Position numbers and translations under genes: made by a program. From positions 124,001 to 188,000 of the forward strand of contig NZ_CP094534.1 in the NCBI RefSeq assembly GCF_022811645.1: a stretch of DNA of 64,000 bases, given 5' to 3'. Under the pieces are notes generated by a model that searched no databases, was not told the DNA's origin, and saw nothing but the letters and a program-made list of their open reading frames with translations. Numbering within the stretch: position 1 is the stretch's first letter; each line of letters begins with the position of its first letter. Positions 51,233-59,226 of this stretch are shown piece after piece. Origin of the DNA: Hymenobacter monticola (GTDB lineage: Bacteria > Bacteroidota > Bacteroidia > Cytophagales > Hymenobacteraceae).

Positions 51233-51982
51233 CTACAAGCTCAGCAGCTCGCGGAAGCGCTGCGACTGCTGGCGCGACACCTCCACTACCTCGCCACCGC
51301 CGCGCAAGGTCAGGCGCAGGCTGTGGCTGAACCAGGGCTCGACGCCGGCCACAAAGTTCAGGTTGATAATTTGCTGGCGGTTGGCCCGAAAGAATGTTTT
51401 CGGGTCGAGGCGGGCTTCGAGCTGGGCCAGCGTGCGCGGGATGAGCGGGCGGTGCTGGTCGAAGTAAATCTGGGTGTAGCTGCCGTTGATTTCGAACAGC
51501 CGCACCTCGGCCAACCGCACAAACCAGCACCGCTCGCCGTCTTTCACAAACACCTGGTCTTGCTCGGTGAGGGGTGTGGCGGGCGCGGCCGTTGGCGCGG
51601 GCTCCGGGGCCGGGCGGGGCGTCGGGGCCGGCAACTGGGCCCGCACTTTATCGAGGGCGGCGCCCAGGCGCGCTTCCTGCACGGGCTTGAGCAGGTAGTC
51701 GAGGGCGTTGACCTCAAAGGCGCGCAGGGCATGGGCGTCGTAGGCGGTGGTGAACACCACGGGGGGCGCCGCCTCCAGCGTGGCCAGCAGCTCAAAGCCC
51801 GTTTCGCCGGGCATGTGGATGTCGAGCAGCAGCAAATCGGGCCGCTGGGCGGCGATTTGGGCACGGGCCTCGTCGGCGTCGCGGGCCTCGCCGGCCACTT
51901 CCACATCGGGAAAGGCTTCGAGCAGGCGGCGCAGCTCGGCGCGGGCCAGCCGCGAATCATCAACCAACAGCACTCGCATCAT
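51233..51982 (-). CDS. LytTR-family response regulator
   Basis: This 249-residue protein has a receiver domain with the phosphorylation Asp in PDLLLLDIHMPGETG (around residue 54), the Thr in VVFTTAYDAH and the Lys in YLLKPVQEA, a Pro/Ala linker, and a LytTR DNA-binding domain (VFVKDGERCWFVRLAEVRLFE, NGSYTQIYFD, FFRANRQQIINLNFVAGVEPW). It overlaps the histidine kinase gene by 4 bases (ATGA), so it is the cognate output. LytTR regulators usually bind direct repeats ahead of a few membrane or secreted genes, but no target is visible here. Confidence 0.97.
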   Translation of the reverse strand: MMRVLLVDDSRLARAELRRLLEAFPDVEVAGEARDADEARAQIAAQRPDLLLLDIHMPGETGFELLATLEAAPPVVFTTAYDAHALRAFEVNALDYLLKPVQEARLGAALDKVRAQLPAPTPRPAPEPAPTAAPATPLTEQDQVFVKDGERCWFVRLAEVRLFEINGSYTQIYFDQHRPLIPRTLAQLEARLDPKTFFRANRQQIINLNFVAGVEPWFSHSLRLTLRGGGEVVEVSRQQSQRFRELLSL

Positions 51983-53136
51983 GAAGCAGAAAAAAGAGGA
52001 GAAAAGTCAGCAACGGATGCCGCACCGGCCACGGATGCAGCTGCGGCAGCAGCTACCGGCAGGCGCAGCGTCGCCAGCACGGCGTCGGCCGCGGCGGGGT
52101 CGTTGCCTAAATTGAATTCGGCCGCTGTGCCGAACGCCTGCGCCAGCCGCTCGCGCAGCCCACGCAGCCCCAGCCCCCCACCAGCCGCCGTGGGGGCATC
52201 CGGCGCGTAGCGGCCGGTGCTGCGCACCGTGAGGCAAAGCCAGCCGGCGGCATCAAGCTGGGCCGCCACGGCCACAAAGCCGCCCGCCGGCCGCGGGGCC
52301 ACGCCGTGCTTGATGGCGTTTTCGACCAGCAGCTGCACCGAGAGCGGCGGCAGCTGGGCGGCCCGGGCGGCGGGGTCCACGTCGAGGGTGTAGCGCAGGC
52401 GGTCTTCCAGCTGCAGGGCTTCGAGGGCCAGGTAGTCGGCCACGATTTCCAGCTCCTGGCCCAGCGGCACCAGCGGCGTGGCGCTGTGCTGCATCACGTA
52501 GCGCAGCAGGTCGGCGAGGTGGGCCAGGGCCTGGCGGGCACGGCCGGGGTCTTCGCTCACCAGGCCGCGGATGTTGTTGAGGCCGTTGAACAGGAAGTGC
52601 GGGTTGAGTTGGGCGCGTAGCGTGTTGAGTTCGGCCTCGCGCACGGCGGCCGTCAGGCGCCACTTCTCAATTTCGGCCCGGCGCGAGCGTTGCAGGTAGT
52701 GCCAGCCCACGTAAGCCGCCGCCCATAGCGAGAGCAGGATGTTGATGTTTACCACATATATCATCTGCGCACCCCAGCCCTGCGGCCCCTTCCCTGCTGC
52801 CTGCGTGGGCAGGAATAAGGTTGACACCAACCCAATCACCAACACGCTGCCCCCAGCTAGCCCCGCGTTGGCTAGCAGCAGCCGGCCCAGCAGGCCCAGA
52901 GGCGGCCGGGCCAGCCAGTCGCCGCGCCATATCAATTGGCGCAGTAGGTGCGAGGCGCCCAGGGCCGTGCCCGCAATCAGAAAGCTCATCACGCTGAACA
53001 CCCAGCTTGGCATGCCGGCCGTGGCGGGCACGAACGCCCGGTAGATAATCAGGTTGAAAAGGGCGTAGAGCGTCCAAGCCAGCGCCTGGGTGCGCCAGTA
53101 GTATCGGCTGGGCTGGGGAGCGGAAAGCAGGAGCAT
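51979..53136 (-). CDS. LytS/YehU-type sensor histidine kinase
   Basis: This 385-residue protein has four hydrophobic helices in the first 145 residues (for example TLYALFNLIIYRAFVP, VMSFLIAGTALGASHLL, LLGRLLLANAGLAGGSVLVIGL, IYVVNINILLSLWAAAYVGW), then a His_kinase domain with the phosphorylation His in LRAQLNPHFLFNGLNNIRGL and the ATPase N box LLVENAIKHGVAP and GLGLRGLRERL. It senses a membrane signal and phosphorylates the adjacent LytTR regulator. The C-terminal tail is a short Ala-rich extension. Confidence 0.96.
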   Translation of the reverse strand: MLLLSAPQPSRYYWRTQALAWTLYALFNLIIYRAFVPATAGMPSWVFSVMSFLIAGTALGASHLLRQLIWRGDWLARPPLGLLGRLLLANAGLAGGSVLVIGLVSTLFLPTQAAGKGPQGWGAQMIYVVNINILLSLWAAAYVGWHYLQRSRRAEIEKWRLTAAVREAELNTLRAQLNPHFLFNGLNNIRGLVSEDPGRARQALAHLADLLRYVMQHSATPLVPLGQELEIVADYLALEALQLEDRLRYTLDVDPAARAAQLPPLSVQLLVENAIKHGVAPRPAGGFVAVAAQLDAAGWLCLTVRSTGRYAPDAPTAAGGGLGLRGLRERLAQAFGTAAEFNLGNDPAAADAVLATLRLPVAAAAAASVAGAASVADFSPLFSAS

Positions 53137-53154
53137 GGGTGGTAATGGGAACAG

Positions 53155-53262
53155 TTAGCGCCGCGTGGCACGAGTACCCCGAAGCTCCTGCTTCGGCTCG
53201 CGCCTGCCTCGTTCAACGAACCGAAGCAGGAGCTTCGGGGTACTCGTGCCACATGGCGCTAA
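53155..53262. repeat. Intergenic palindrome, family C, extended arms
   Basis: GTGGCACGAGTACCCCGAAG and its complement, with CTCCTGCTTCGG inside, match 11955-12044. The arms extend outward through TTAGCGCC/GGCGCTAA. The loop again has CGTTCAACG. It lies between the kinase and alpha/beta hydrolase genes. Confidence 0.88.
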
Positions 53263-53270
53263 TAGCCGGG

Positions 53271-54224
53271 CTACTTCTTCGCCGCGTAGTTGGCCTGCAA
53301 AAATGCGTCGGCTTGCTGAAAGAACCAGTCCCGGTCATCGTACATCACGAAGTGCTTGCCGGCCTGCGACATCTCGATGCGGTGCTGCGGCAGCTTGGCG
53401 TACTGCGCCTCGAAAATGCCCTTCGTCGAGGCCAGGGTAGCGCCGTAGGGCTGGTAGGCGGCCCAGGTGCCGAGCACCAGCGCGGGCTGCCGCACGGCCC
53501 CGAGGTCGGCGCGCAGGTCGGTGGTGTAGAGCTCGTACATGGCCTGGGCCACGCTGGCGGGGTTCGAGGCCTGGCCCCAGCGTGTCACCAGGGCTTGGTG
53601 GGCGGTGTCGGTTACCATGGTGGTCACCATCTGGCGCTGCTGGGCCAGGGGCAGCTTACCGGCGCCCATCTGCTGGCGCATGCCCGCGGCCATGGGACGG
53701 GCGGCTTCGGCAGTGAGGGCCGGGTTTTGCACGGCAGCCAGGAAGGGCAGCGAATCGAGGATGAGGAGCGGGCCCACAGCGTCGGGCTGCGTGGTGCTCA
53801 GCCACAGGCCCATGAAGCCGCCCAGGCTGTGGCCGATGACGGCCGGGCGGTCCAGCTTCTGAGTTTTGATGTAGGTAAGCAGCTGCTCGCGCACGGCGGG
53901 CAGGAAATCGGCCGTGGGGGCGCCGGCCGCCGGGGCCGTGCCGCCGAAGCCGGCCAAACTCAGCACGTGGCACTGGTAGCGGCCCTGGTAGCGGGCCACG
54001 GTTTCGTCCCACACCGCGCCGGGGCAGGTCAGGCCCGGAATCAGTAGCACGGGCCGGCCCTTGCCCACCACGCGCACCGTGAAGCTGGGGTGGGCGGCGG
54101 GGTTATCAGCTACGGCGACACTGGCCGTGCGGGGGGCAGACAGCGCGGCGGCCAAAGCGGGCTGGGCGAAGGAAACGCCGAGCAGCAAGGCGGCGAAAGA
54201 GTGGCGGAGGGCAGCGTAAGTCAT
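53271..54224 (-). CDS. Secreted alpha/beta hydrolase
   Basis: This 317-residue protein has a signal peptide (ending ALAA) and the hydrolase fold: oxyanion region VLLIPGLTCPGAVWDE, nucleophile elbow IGHSLGGFMG with Ser, a probable acid in DLRADLGAVRQPALVLGTW, and the catalytic His in MSQAGKHFVMYDDRDWF. It should hydrolyse an ester or amide in the envelope. The substrate cannot be inferred. It is followed downstream by palindrome C and lies alone. Confidence 0.93.
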   Translation of the reverse strand: MTYAALRHSFAALLLGVSFAQPALAAALSAPRTASVAVADNPAAHPSFTVRVVGKGRPVLLIPGLTCPGAVWDETVARYQGRYQCHVLSLAGFGGTAPAAGAPTADFLPAVREQLLTYIKTQKLDRPAVIGHSLGGFMGLWLSTTQPDAVGPLLILDSLPFLAAVQNPALTAEAARPMAAGMRQQMGAGKLPLAQQRQMVTTMVTDTAHQALVTRWGQASNPASVAQAMYELYTTDLRADLGAVRQPALVLGTWAAYQPYGATLASTKGIFEAQYAKLPQHRIEMSQAGKHFVMYDDRDWFFQQADAFLQANYAAKK

Positions 54225-54420
54225 GGCGTTGGGGAAGTGTTTGGGTTGATTGATGACTCAAACTTCCGCCACCCCTCCCCCACCCCAAAGGCAATTTGGG
54301 CGAACGGTGATTTTGCCCCGCGAACGGGCGCAAACCCAGCCGAGCCGCACGCCCCAAAACCAAAATGCCCCGGAGAATGGCTCCGGGGCATTTGTGCGTT
54401 TCTCAGGCTAGGCCACCGCC

Positions 54421-54927
54421 TCACCACGGCATCTTCAGCGCATCTTCCCACTTTGTGAAGGCCCCGAACGGCACCTTGGCCCGGCCGTAGCTCAGCGTGC
54501 CGGCCGGAATGGCGCGGGCGGCGGCTTCCACCTGCCGGAAGGCCACTTTGGCCGGCGCATCCGTAAGACCGGAGAACGTGGCGGGAAAAGCCGTAAAGCT
54601 GTTTTTCAGCGGGCCACCCATGAGGTAGCGGCCGGTAAGTCGCCAGCCGTCGGCCCCGCGCACAGCCCGGATTTTCATTTGCTCGGGCAAGGTTTCGCCC
54701 TCTGCCAGCACACGCGTGGTGAGCAGCCCCCGAGACAGGTCCACCGTGTCGAGCAAGAAGCCGTTGCTTTTCAAATAGGTACTCAGCCCGGCCAGCACCG
54801 CGGCCGGCTCGGCCGCGGTTTTCACCAGTATCAGGTTGGCCCGGCTGGTGGGCTCGGCCACCTGCTGAGCGGCGGCCGAGCCCACCAGTATGCCGCTCAG
54901 GGCAACGGCCATCGAATAGCTGCGCAT
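54421..54927 (-). CDS. Hypothetical secreted protein
   Basis: This 168-residue protein has a signal peptide (ending AAAQQ) and a mature region with NLILVKTAAEPAAVLAGLSTYL, KIRAVRGADGWRLTGRYLMGG and ARAIPAGTLSYGRAKVPFGAF. I do not recognise the family. Its ATG shares a base with the TAA of the cystathionine gamma-synthase gene (TAATG), so it is translationally coupled to it. The gene between 54225 and 54420 is absent; a Gly/Cys-poor hairpin (ATGCCCCGGAG...CTCCGGGGCAT) at 54363-54391 marks the end of this transcript. Confidence 0.7.
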   Translation of the reverse strand: MRSYSMAVALSGILVGSAAAQQVAEPTSRANLILVKTAAEPAAVLAGLSTYLKSNGFLLDTVDLSRGLLTTRVLAEGETLPEQMKIRAVRGADGWRLTGRYLMGGPLKNSFTAFPATFSGLTDAPAKVAFRQVEAAARAIPAGTLSYGRAKVPFGAFTKWEDALKMPW

Positions 54928-56066
54928 TAGCCGATGGCCTGGGCCAGGTCCTCAATCAGGTCTTCGGCGTCTTCAATGCCCACGCTCAGGCGAATGAGCG
55001 AATCGCTCAGGCCCGACTTGCGGCGCTGCTCGGCCGGAATGCTGGCGTGCGTCATGGTGGCGGGGTGGCCCGAGAGGCTTTCCACGCCGCCCAGGCTTTC
55101 GGCCAGGGTGAAGTACTTGAACTTCTCGAGCACGGCAATGGCATCTTCCTGCTTATCACCCTTCAGCACAAAGGAAATCATGCCGCCGAAGTCGCGCATC
55201 TGCTTGGCCGCCACGGCGTGGTTGGGGTGGTTTTCGAAACCGGGCCAGTACACTTTTTCCACTTTGGGGTGCTGGCGCAGGTACTCGGCCACGGCGCGGC
55301 CGTTTTCGCAGTGCCGCTGCATGCGGATGTGCAGCGTTTTCAGCCCGCGCAGCACCAGGAAGCAGTCCTGCGGCCCGGGCGTGCCGCCGCAGGCGTTCTG
55401 GTAGAAGCTCAGGCGCTGGTGCAGCTCGTCGTCGTTCACCACCAGGGCGCCCATCACGGTGTCGGAGTGGCCGGCCATGTACTTCGTGAGCGAGTACATC
55501 ACGATGTCGGCCCCCAGGTCCATCGGCGTTTGCAGGTAGGGCGTGCTAAAGGTATTGTCGACGGCCAGCAGGGCGCCGCACTCCTTGGCCACGGCCGCGG
55601 CGGCGGCAATGTCAATGACGTTGAGCAGCGGGTTGGTGGGCGTTTCTACCCAAATCAGCTTGGTTTTCTCGCCGGCCACGGCGCGCACGGCTTCCATGTC
55701 GTGCATGGGCACGAAGTGGAATTTGATGCCGAAGGGCTCGTACACTTTCGTGAAGAGGCGGTAGCTGCCGCCGTAGAGGTCGTTGGTCGAAATCACCTCG
55801 TCGCCGGGCTGCAGCAGCTTCATCACGCAGTCCATGGCGGCCATGCCCGAGGCGAAAGCCAAGCCGTGCTGGCCGTTGTCGAGGGCGGCGAGGGCGTCCT
55901 GCAGCTGCGAGCGGGTGGGGTTGTGGGTGCGCGAGTACTCGAAGCCCTGGTTTTTACCGGGCGAGGTCTGCACGTAGGTTGAGGTCTGGTAAATGGGCGT
56001 CATGATGGCCCCGGTGGCGGGGTCCGGATGCACGCCGGCGTGGATGGCTTTGGTGGCGAATTTCAT
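54927..56066 (-). CDS. metB: Cystathionine gamma-synthase (PLP trans-sulfuration enzyme)
   Basis: This 379-residue protein is a Cys/Met metabolism PLP enzyme. It has PIYQTSTYVQ, YSRTHNPTRSQLQDALAALD, WVETPTNPLL, VDNTFSTPYLQTPMDLGADIV and the PLP lysine in YSLTKYMAGHSDTVMG, with GGVESLSGHPATMTHA at the end. It joins an activated homoserine with cysteine, or acts as a related lyase; the two cannot be separated here. The start is ATG 56066. This ATG and the first five codons are inside the 19-base att repeat, so the gene is the integration site of the element to its right, and its original promoter has been separated from it. Confidence 0.93.
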   Translation of the reverse strand: MKFATKAIHAGVHPDPATGAIMTPIYQTSTYVQTSPGKNQGFEYSRTHNPTRSQLQDALAALDNGQHGLAFASGMAAMDCVMKLLQPGDEVISTNDLYGGSYRLFTKVYEPFGIKFHFVPMHDMEAVRAVAGEKTKLIWVETPTNPLLNVIDIAAAAAVAKECGALLAVDNTFSTPYLQTPMDLGADIVMYSLTKYMAGHSDTVMGALVVNDDELHQRLSFYQNACGGTPGPQDCFLVLRGLKTLHIRMQRHCENGRAVAEYLRQHPKVEKVYWPGFENHPNHAVAAKQMRDFGGMISFVLKGDKQEDAIAVLEKFKYFTLAESLGGVESLSGHPATMTHASIPAEQRRKSGLSDSLIRLSVGIEDAEDLIEDLAQAIG

Positions 56067-56068
56067 GG
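56050..56068. other. attL (19-bp direct repeat)
   Basis: TTGGTGGCGAATTTCATGG, identical to 60371-60389. On the metB strand it reads CCATGAAATTCGCCACCAA, covering the start codon. Past it, the sequences ATGGGATTTTA (left) and TGGGAGTTTTA (right) remain similar with a gap. Confidence 0.88.
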
Positions 56069-56120
56069 ATGGGATTTTATACACTGATTAACAGTAACTT
56101 GTATTTTAATTTTCTGGAAA

Positions 56121-56155
56121 GTGGGACTAAATTAGGACTAACCAAGTGGGACTAA
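56121..56155. repeat. Arm-type repeats GTGGGACTAA near attL
   Basis: GTGGGACTAA at 56121-56130 and 56146-56155, with a variant TTAGGACTAA at about 56132. The same motif occurs at the other end of the element (60280-60289), which suits integrase arm-binding sites. Confidence 0.55.
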
Positions 56156-56202
56156 TAACTTGATATTGAATCAACTACTTAACCCCTACGACAATCCCGA
56201 AA

Positions 56203-57549
56203 ATGTTCTATAAAGTCAAAGGTATCAGCAAGAAAACAGGGTTAGGAACGGTGTATTGCGTCTTGCGCACGAAAACGGGTGACCGGGTAAGCGAAACAGT
56301 GAAAACCACTGGCGTAACTGTTAATCCAGCCCACTTCAATACGAAGACGGGCAAAGTTAGCCAACGTGACACGCTGTATATTGAAAAGAACGAACGGATT
56401 CACACCGTTGGCGCTGGCATGGAAGCGGTGGCAAGGGATTTGGATTGGTCTGGCATTGTGCCAACCAAGCAAACAGTGGAACGCGGCATACAGCAAAACG
56501 CGGAATTGCCTGCTGTGTTTGATGCTGTGCGCGCTGCAAGGATACGCATTCACGAAGACCAACGCGCCACGCTATTGCTGGATATTCAGGAACTGGAAGC
56601 ACAGCTTAGCGCTAAGCGCACTACCTTGGAAAAGCTTGAAATTGGTCTTGGCATTCGTGCCAAACCGTTGCAGTTGTCCAAGTTGATTGACCAATACAAA
56701 GCAATGAAGGCAGCGCAAGACGTGAAGCCCGGCACGTTGAAAAACTTCACGGTACTGAACAACATCGTAGCGCGGTATGATTCGCAAGCGTTGCTGACAG
56801 ATATGGGTTTAGACTGGTTCAACGCGTTTCAGACGCATCTTGTGAAGCGCGGGGTTACTAACAAGTCAATCTTGGAAGTAATGGGCAAGTTGAAGACGGT
56901 GTTTCGTCACTACGCTAACAAGCATAACATCAGCACTGGATTCCTTGCCGACTTCGTGCCTGTCAAAGACGGTGCCGCCAACGATGTGCTTTTCTTGACC
57001 GCTGACCAATTGGCTGAACTGGAAGCGCTGGACATTCCCGCCGCCAACGTTGGTCAAATAGATGTGCGTCGTCAATTCCTATTCGCCGTGGAAACGGGTT
57101 TACGACGGTCCGACTACCAAGTAAGCGAATCCAATATCAAAGGGGACGAATTGGTAGTCATTACCACGAAGACGGGCAAGGTGGCGTCTATTCCCTTCAC
57201 CCAAAAAGCCCGGCAATTGTTTGCAGACGCTAACCACAACTTCCGGCTAATCAAGGAAACACAGTTCAACCAAACGCTGCGGATAATCTGCAAGAAACTG
57301 GCTTCCATGCAAGACGATGTTACGAACTACAGCTATGTTGGCGGTGCGACCAAGGAAGAAACGTTGCCCCGCTGGCAATGGATGACAAGCCACGTAGCCC
57401 GCAAGACCTACGCCCACAATGCCCTTAGCCGTGGCGCATCAGCTACGGCGGTTGCTGAATGGTTGGCGCACAAGTCCACTGCCATGCTGGACAAGCACTA
57501 TTCCAATCGGAAGGAACTAGCCCGGCAAGAAGCCTACAAGGTTTTGTAA
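56203..57549 (+). CDS. int: Tyrosine site-specific integrase
   Basis: This 448-residue protein has an N-terminal arm-binding-type region (VYCVLRTKTGDRVSETV), a core-binding helical domain (KSILEVMGKLKTVFRHYANKH) and a catalytic domain: first Arg in FAVETGLRRSDYQ, then HVARKTYAHNALSRG (His-x-x-Arg) and LAHKSTAMLDKHYSN with the last His and the nucleophile Tyr. It should catalyse integration at the metB start. It lies 135 bases from attL and reads inward. Codon use is more AT-rich than the flanking host genes. The terminator at 57556-57578 ends the unit. Confidence 0.96.
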   Translation: MFYKVKGISKKTGLGTVYCVLRTKTGDRVSETVKTTGVTVNPAHFNTKTGKVSQRDTLYIEKNERIHTVGAGMEAVARDLDWSGIVPTKQTVERGIQQNAELPAVFDAVRAARIRIHEDQRATLLLDIQELEAQLSAKRTTLEKLEIGLGIRAKPLQLSKLIDQYKAMKAAQDVKPGTLKNFTVLNNIVARYDSQALLTDMGLDWFNAFQTHLVKRGVTNKSILEVMGKLKTVFRHYANKHNISTGFLADFVPVKDGAANDVLFLTADQLAELEALDIPAANVGQIDVRRQFLFAVETGLRRSDYQVSESNIKGDELVVITTKTGKVASIPFTQKARQLFADANHNFRLIKETQFNQTLRIICKKLASMQDDVTNYSYVGGATKEETLPRWQWMTSHVARKTYAHNALSRGASATAVAEWLAHKSTAMLDKHYSNRKELARQEAYKVL

Positions 57550-57555
57550 ACCGAT

Positions 57556-57578
57556 AGCCCGCCCACTTCGGGCTTTTT
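57556..57578 (+). terminator. Terminator after the integrase gene
   Basis: AGCCCG and CGGGCT pair around CCCACTT, followed by TTTTT. Confidence 0.75.
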
Positions 57579-57667
57579 CGTGCCTAATCCAATCAAGCAT
57601 AATGTAAGAATAAAAAATGTGAAATAATTCTGTCTAATAAGGGCAAACCAAAAACCACTTTGAATAT

Positions 57668-57694
57668 ATAATAGTGAAAACCAACCACTATTAT
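57668..57694 (+). promoter_or_regulatory. Hairpin covering the Rep-like start
   Basis: ATAATAGTG (57668-57676) and CACTATTAT (57686-57694) are perfect inverted arms; the ATG starts at 57693, inside the right arm. The structure could hide the start codon. Confidence 0.45.
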
Positions 57695-58925
57695 GTCCCC
57701 AATCACAAAAGCCCCTATTTTAAATTATGTCCTTTGCTTGGACCGCCTTGAAATCATGTTGAAACCCGCCCATGAAGTATTCGCGCCCATGCCGGTCAAC
57801 TTCAATGCCATTAGCCGTTTAACTGCACTACCGTCTTACAACGTGAACGGTGTTGCTTTAGAAATTGCTTCTAAATGTGAAAATAGTAATTACCACGTTG
57901 CCTATAACATTATTATTGATAAGCAACGATTCGGCACCTTACTTCTTGACCGCACCAAATTTTATCACTGCGACAATAACTTATTCAAATTGCAACTAAC
58001 GAACCATACCTGCTATACGGCATGGCTGCCTAAGCTTCACTTGTTCCTTACGTCATTTCACCTTGAAGTTAATAACATTACTGCGCTTGAAATCAGCATG
58101 GACACGAATACGGATATACTGTCCGACTTTTTCCACTACTTCAATCAGCCCGATGTATTTCACTTGGTATCGGGCTTAAAGCCTGCCAGTAATATTGAAC
58201 GATACGGTGAACTTTACCGTGATGGTTCTACGGTTGATACTTTCTACTTGGGCAAGACCAGCAAGAAAGTCAAGATTTACAATAAGTCACTAGATATTGT
58301 CAAGAAAGGCAAGCATTACATTACCGATTATCACAAAGCCAATGGCTTGGACATTGATAGTCAGATATTCCGTTTAGAACTGGCATTGACCAACAACGCA
58401 TTAAAGCGTTCAACCACTGTTTACAAGCACAAATACAATGGCGAAGAACTATCAGTTTACCAATATGAAAAACTATCTAATAAGGGTGAACCAAAAACCA
58501 GCCAATACAATAAACACACCCGAAAAACCAGTATTAATATAACGATTGACGACCTTGCCGATAGCAACAAGCTGTCAGGACTATTGGAATTGTTAATGCC
58601 GACCGTGTTGCAATTCAAAATCATGGACAACAAACGCATAAGCCGTTGTACTGATGTTCAATTTGTTAAGTTTAAAACTTTGTCCAACATTCAATATATA
58701 CATACAACTGATAAAACTAAAAACCGTGATACCAATATGAATAAAAATGCTATTCACCAAAACCTTAAATGCTTTGTAAAGACGAAAGCGCCAGAAATGC
58801 AAAAGGCAGCCTTACGCCTTGCCACCGATGCCAACCTTGTTGAATATTATGACCAACTATTAAAGCAACTGCACATTGAATCTAAGCCTGTAGCGCCCAT
58901 TTTTAAACATAGCCTTTCGTTCTAA
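57693..58925 (+). CDS. Probable rolling-circle-type replication initiator
   Basis: This 410-residue protein is very AT-rich in coding. It contains VDTFYLGKTSKKVKIYNKSLD followed by the acidic/basic QIFRLELALTNNALK, which fits the pattern of plasmid initiators of the Rep_trans/gene II type (YfGsr-then-RiYdK and RxE). The N-terminal region ALEISMDTNTDILSDFFHYF and the C-terminal region PTVLQFKIMDNKR are unassigned. A catalytic Tyr cannot be named without alignment. It stands between an integrase and a serine recombinase and is bracketed by a 25-base repeat. A relaxase is the main alternative. Confidence in the family is moderate. Confidence 0.5.
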   Translation: MSPITKAPILNYVLCLDRLEIMLKPAHEVFAPMPVNFNAISRLTALPSYNVNGVALEIASKCENSNYHVAYNIIIDKQRFGTLLLDRTKFYHCDNNLFKLQLTNHTCYTAWLPKLHLFLTSFHLEVNNITALEISMDTNTDILSDFFHYFNQPDVFHLVSGLKPASNIERYGELYRDGSTVDTFYLGKTSKKVKIYNKSLDIVKKGKHYITDYHKANGLDIDSQIFRLELALTNNALKRSTTVYKHKYNGEELSVYQYEKLSNKGEPKTSQYNKHTRKTSINITIDDLADSNKLSGLLELLMPTVLQFKIMDNKRISRCTDVQFVKFKTLSNIQYIHTTDKTKNRDTNMNKNAIHQNLKCFVKTKAPEMQKAALRLATDANLVEYYDQLLKQLHIESKPVAPIFKHSLSF

Positions 58926-59226
58926 TAAGGGTAGACCAAAAACCATTAACAAGCAAACAGAAACCAATGATAGGGACCGTTGTGATTGGGGAATTACACC
59001 CCTGTCATTGGTATTCTGATTCTGAATAACATTTACCCAAACACTTACCGCAAAGGATGCACCGTAGGTGTAGCAGCCTGTAGCGGGTGGCGACAAGTAA
59101 CAGAATCTTAGCTTAATTTAGCTACAATGGGCTATTAAGCCACCCAACACCCTAAATATTAAATGTGGGAATATAAAATCCAACTAACCACGGTTCATGG
59201 TTTTCCCCGTTGAAATAATTTAGGGG
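58926..59226. other. Non-coding gap with stem-loop between Rep-like and recombinase genes
   Basis: It holds an inverted repeat (58963-58976 against 58999-59012, ACCAATGA-T-AGGG against CCCCTGTCATTGGT) with a loop of about 22 bases, and repeated TTAGCTTAATTTAGCTA. A stem-loop beside a Rep-like gene is a candidate origin. No protein frame was found. Confidence 0.45.

Larger units (their letters stand above)
57633..58945. repeat. Three direct copies of TCTAATAAGGG-N3-ACCAAAAACCA
   Basis: Copies lie at 57633-57657 (before the Rep-like gene), 58476-58500 (inside it) and 58921-58945 (over its stop codon). The 25-base unit differs only at the middle three or so bases. Two copies bracket the gene and one is in frame within it. 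Candidate roles are replication-protein or recombinase binding sites. Confidence 0.65.
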
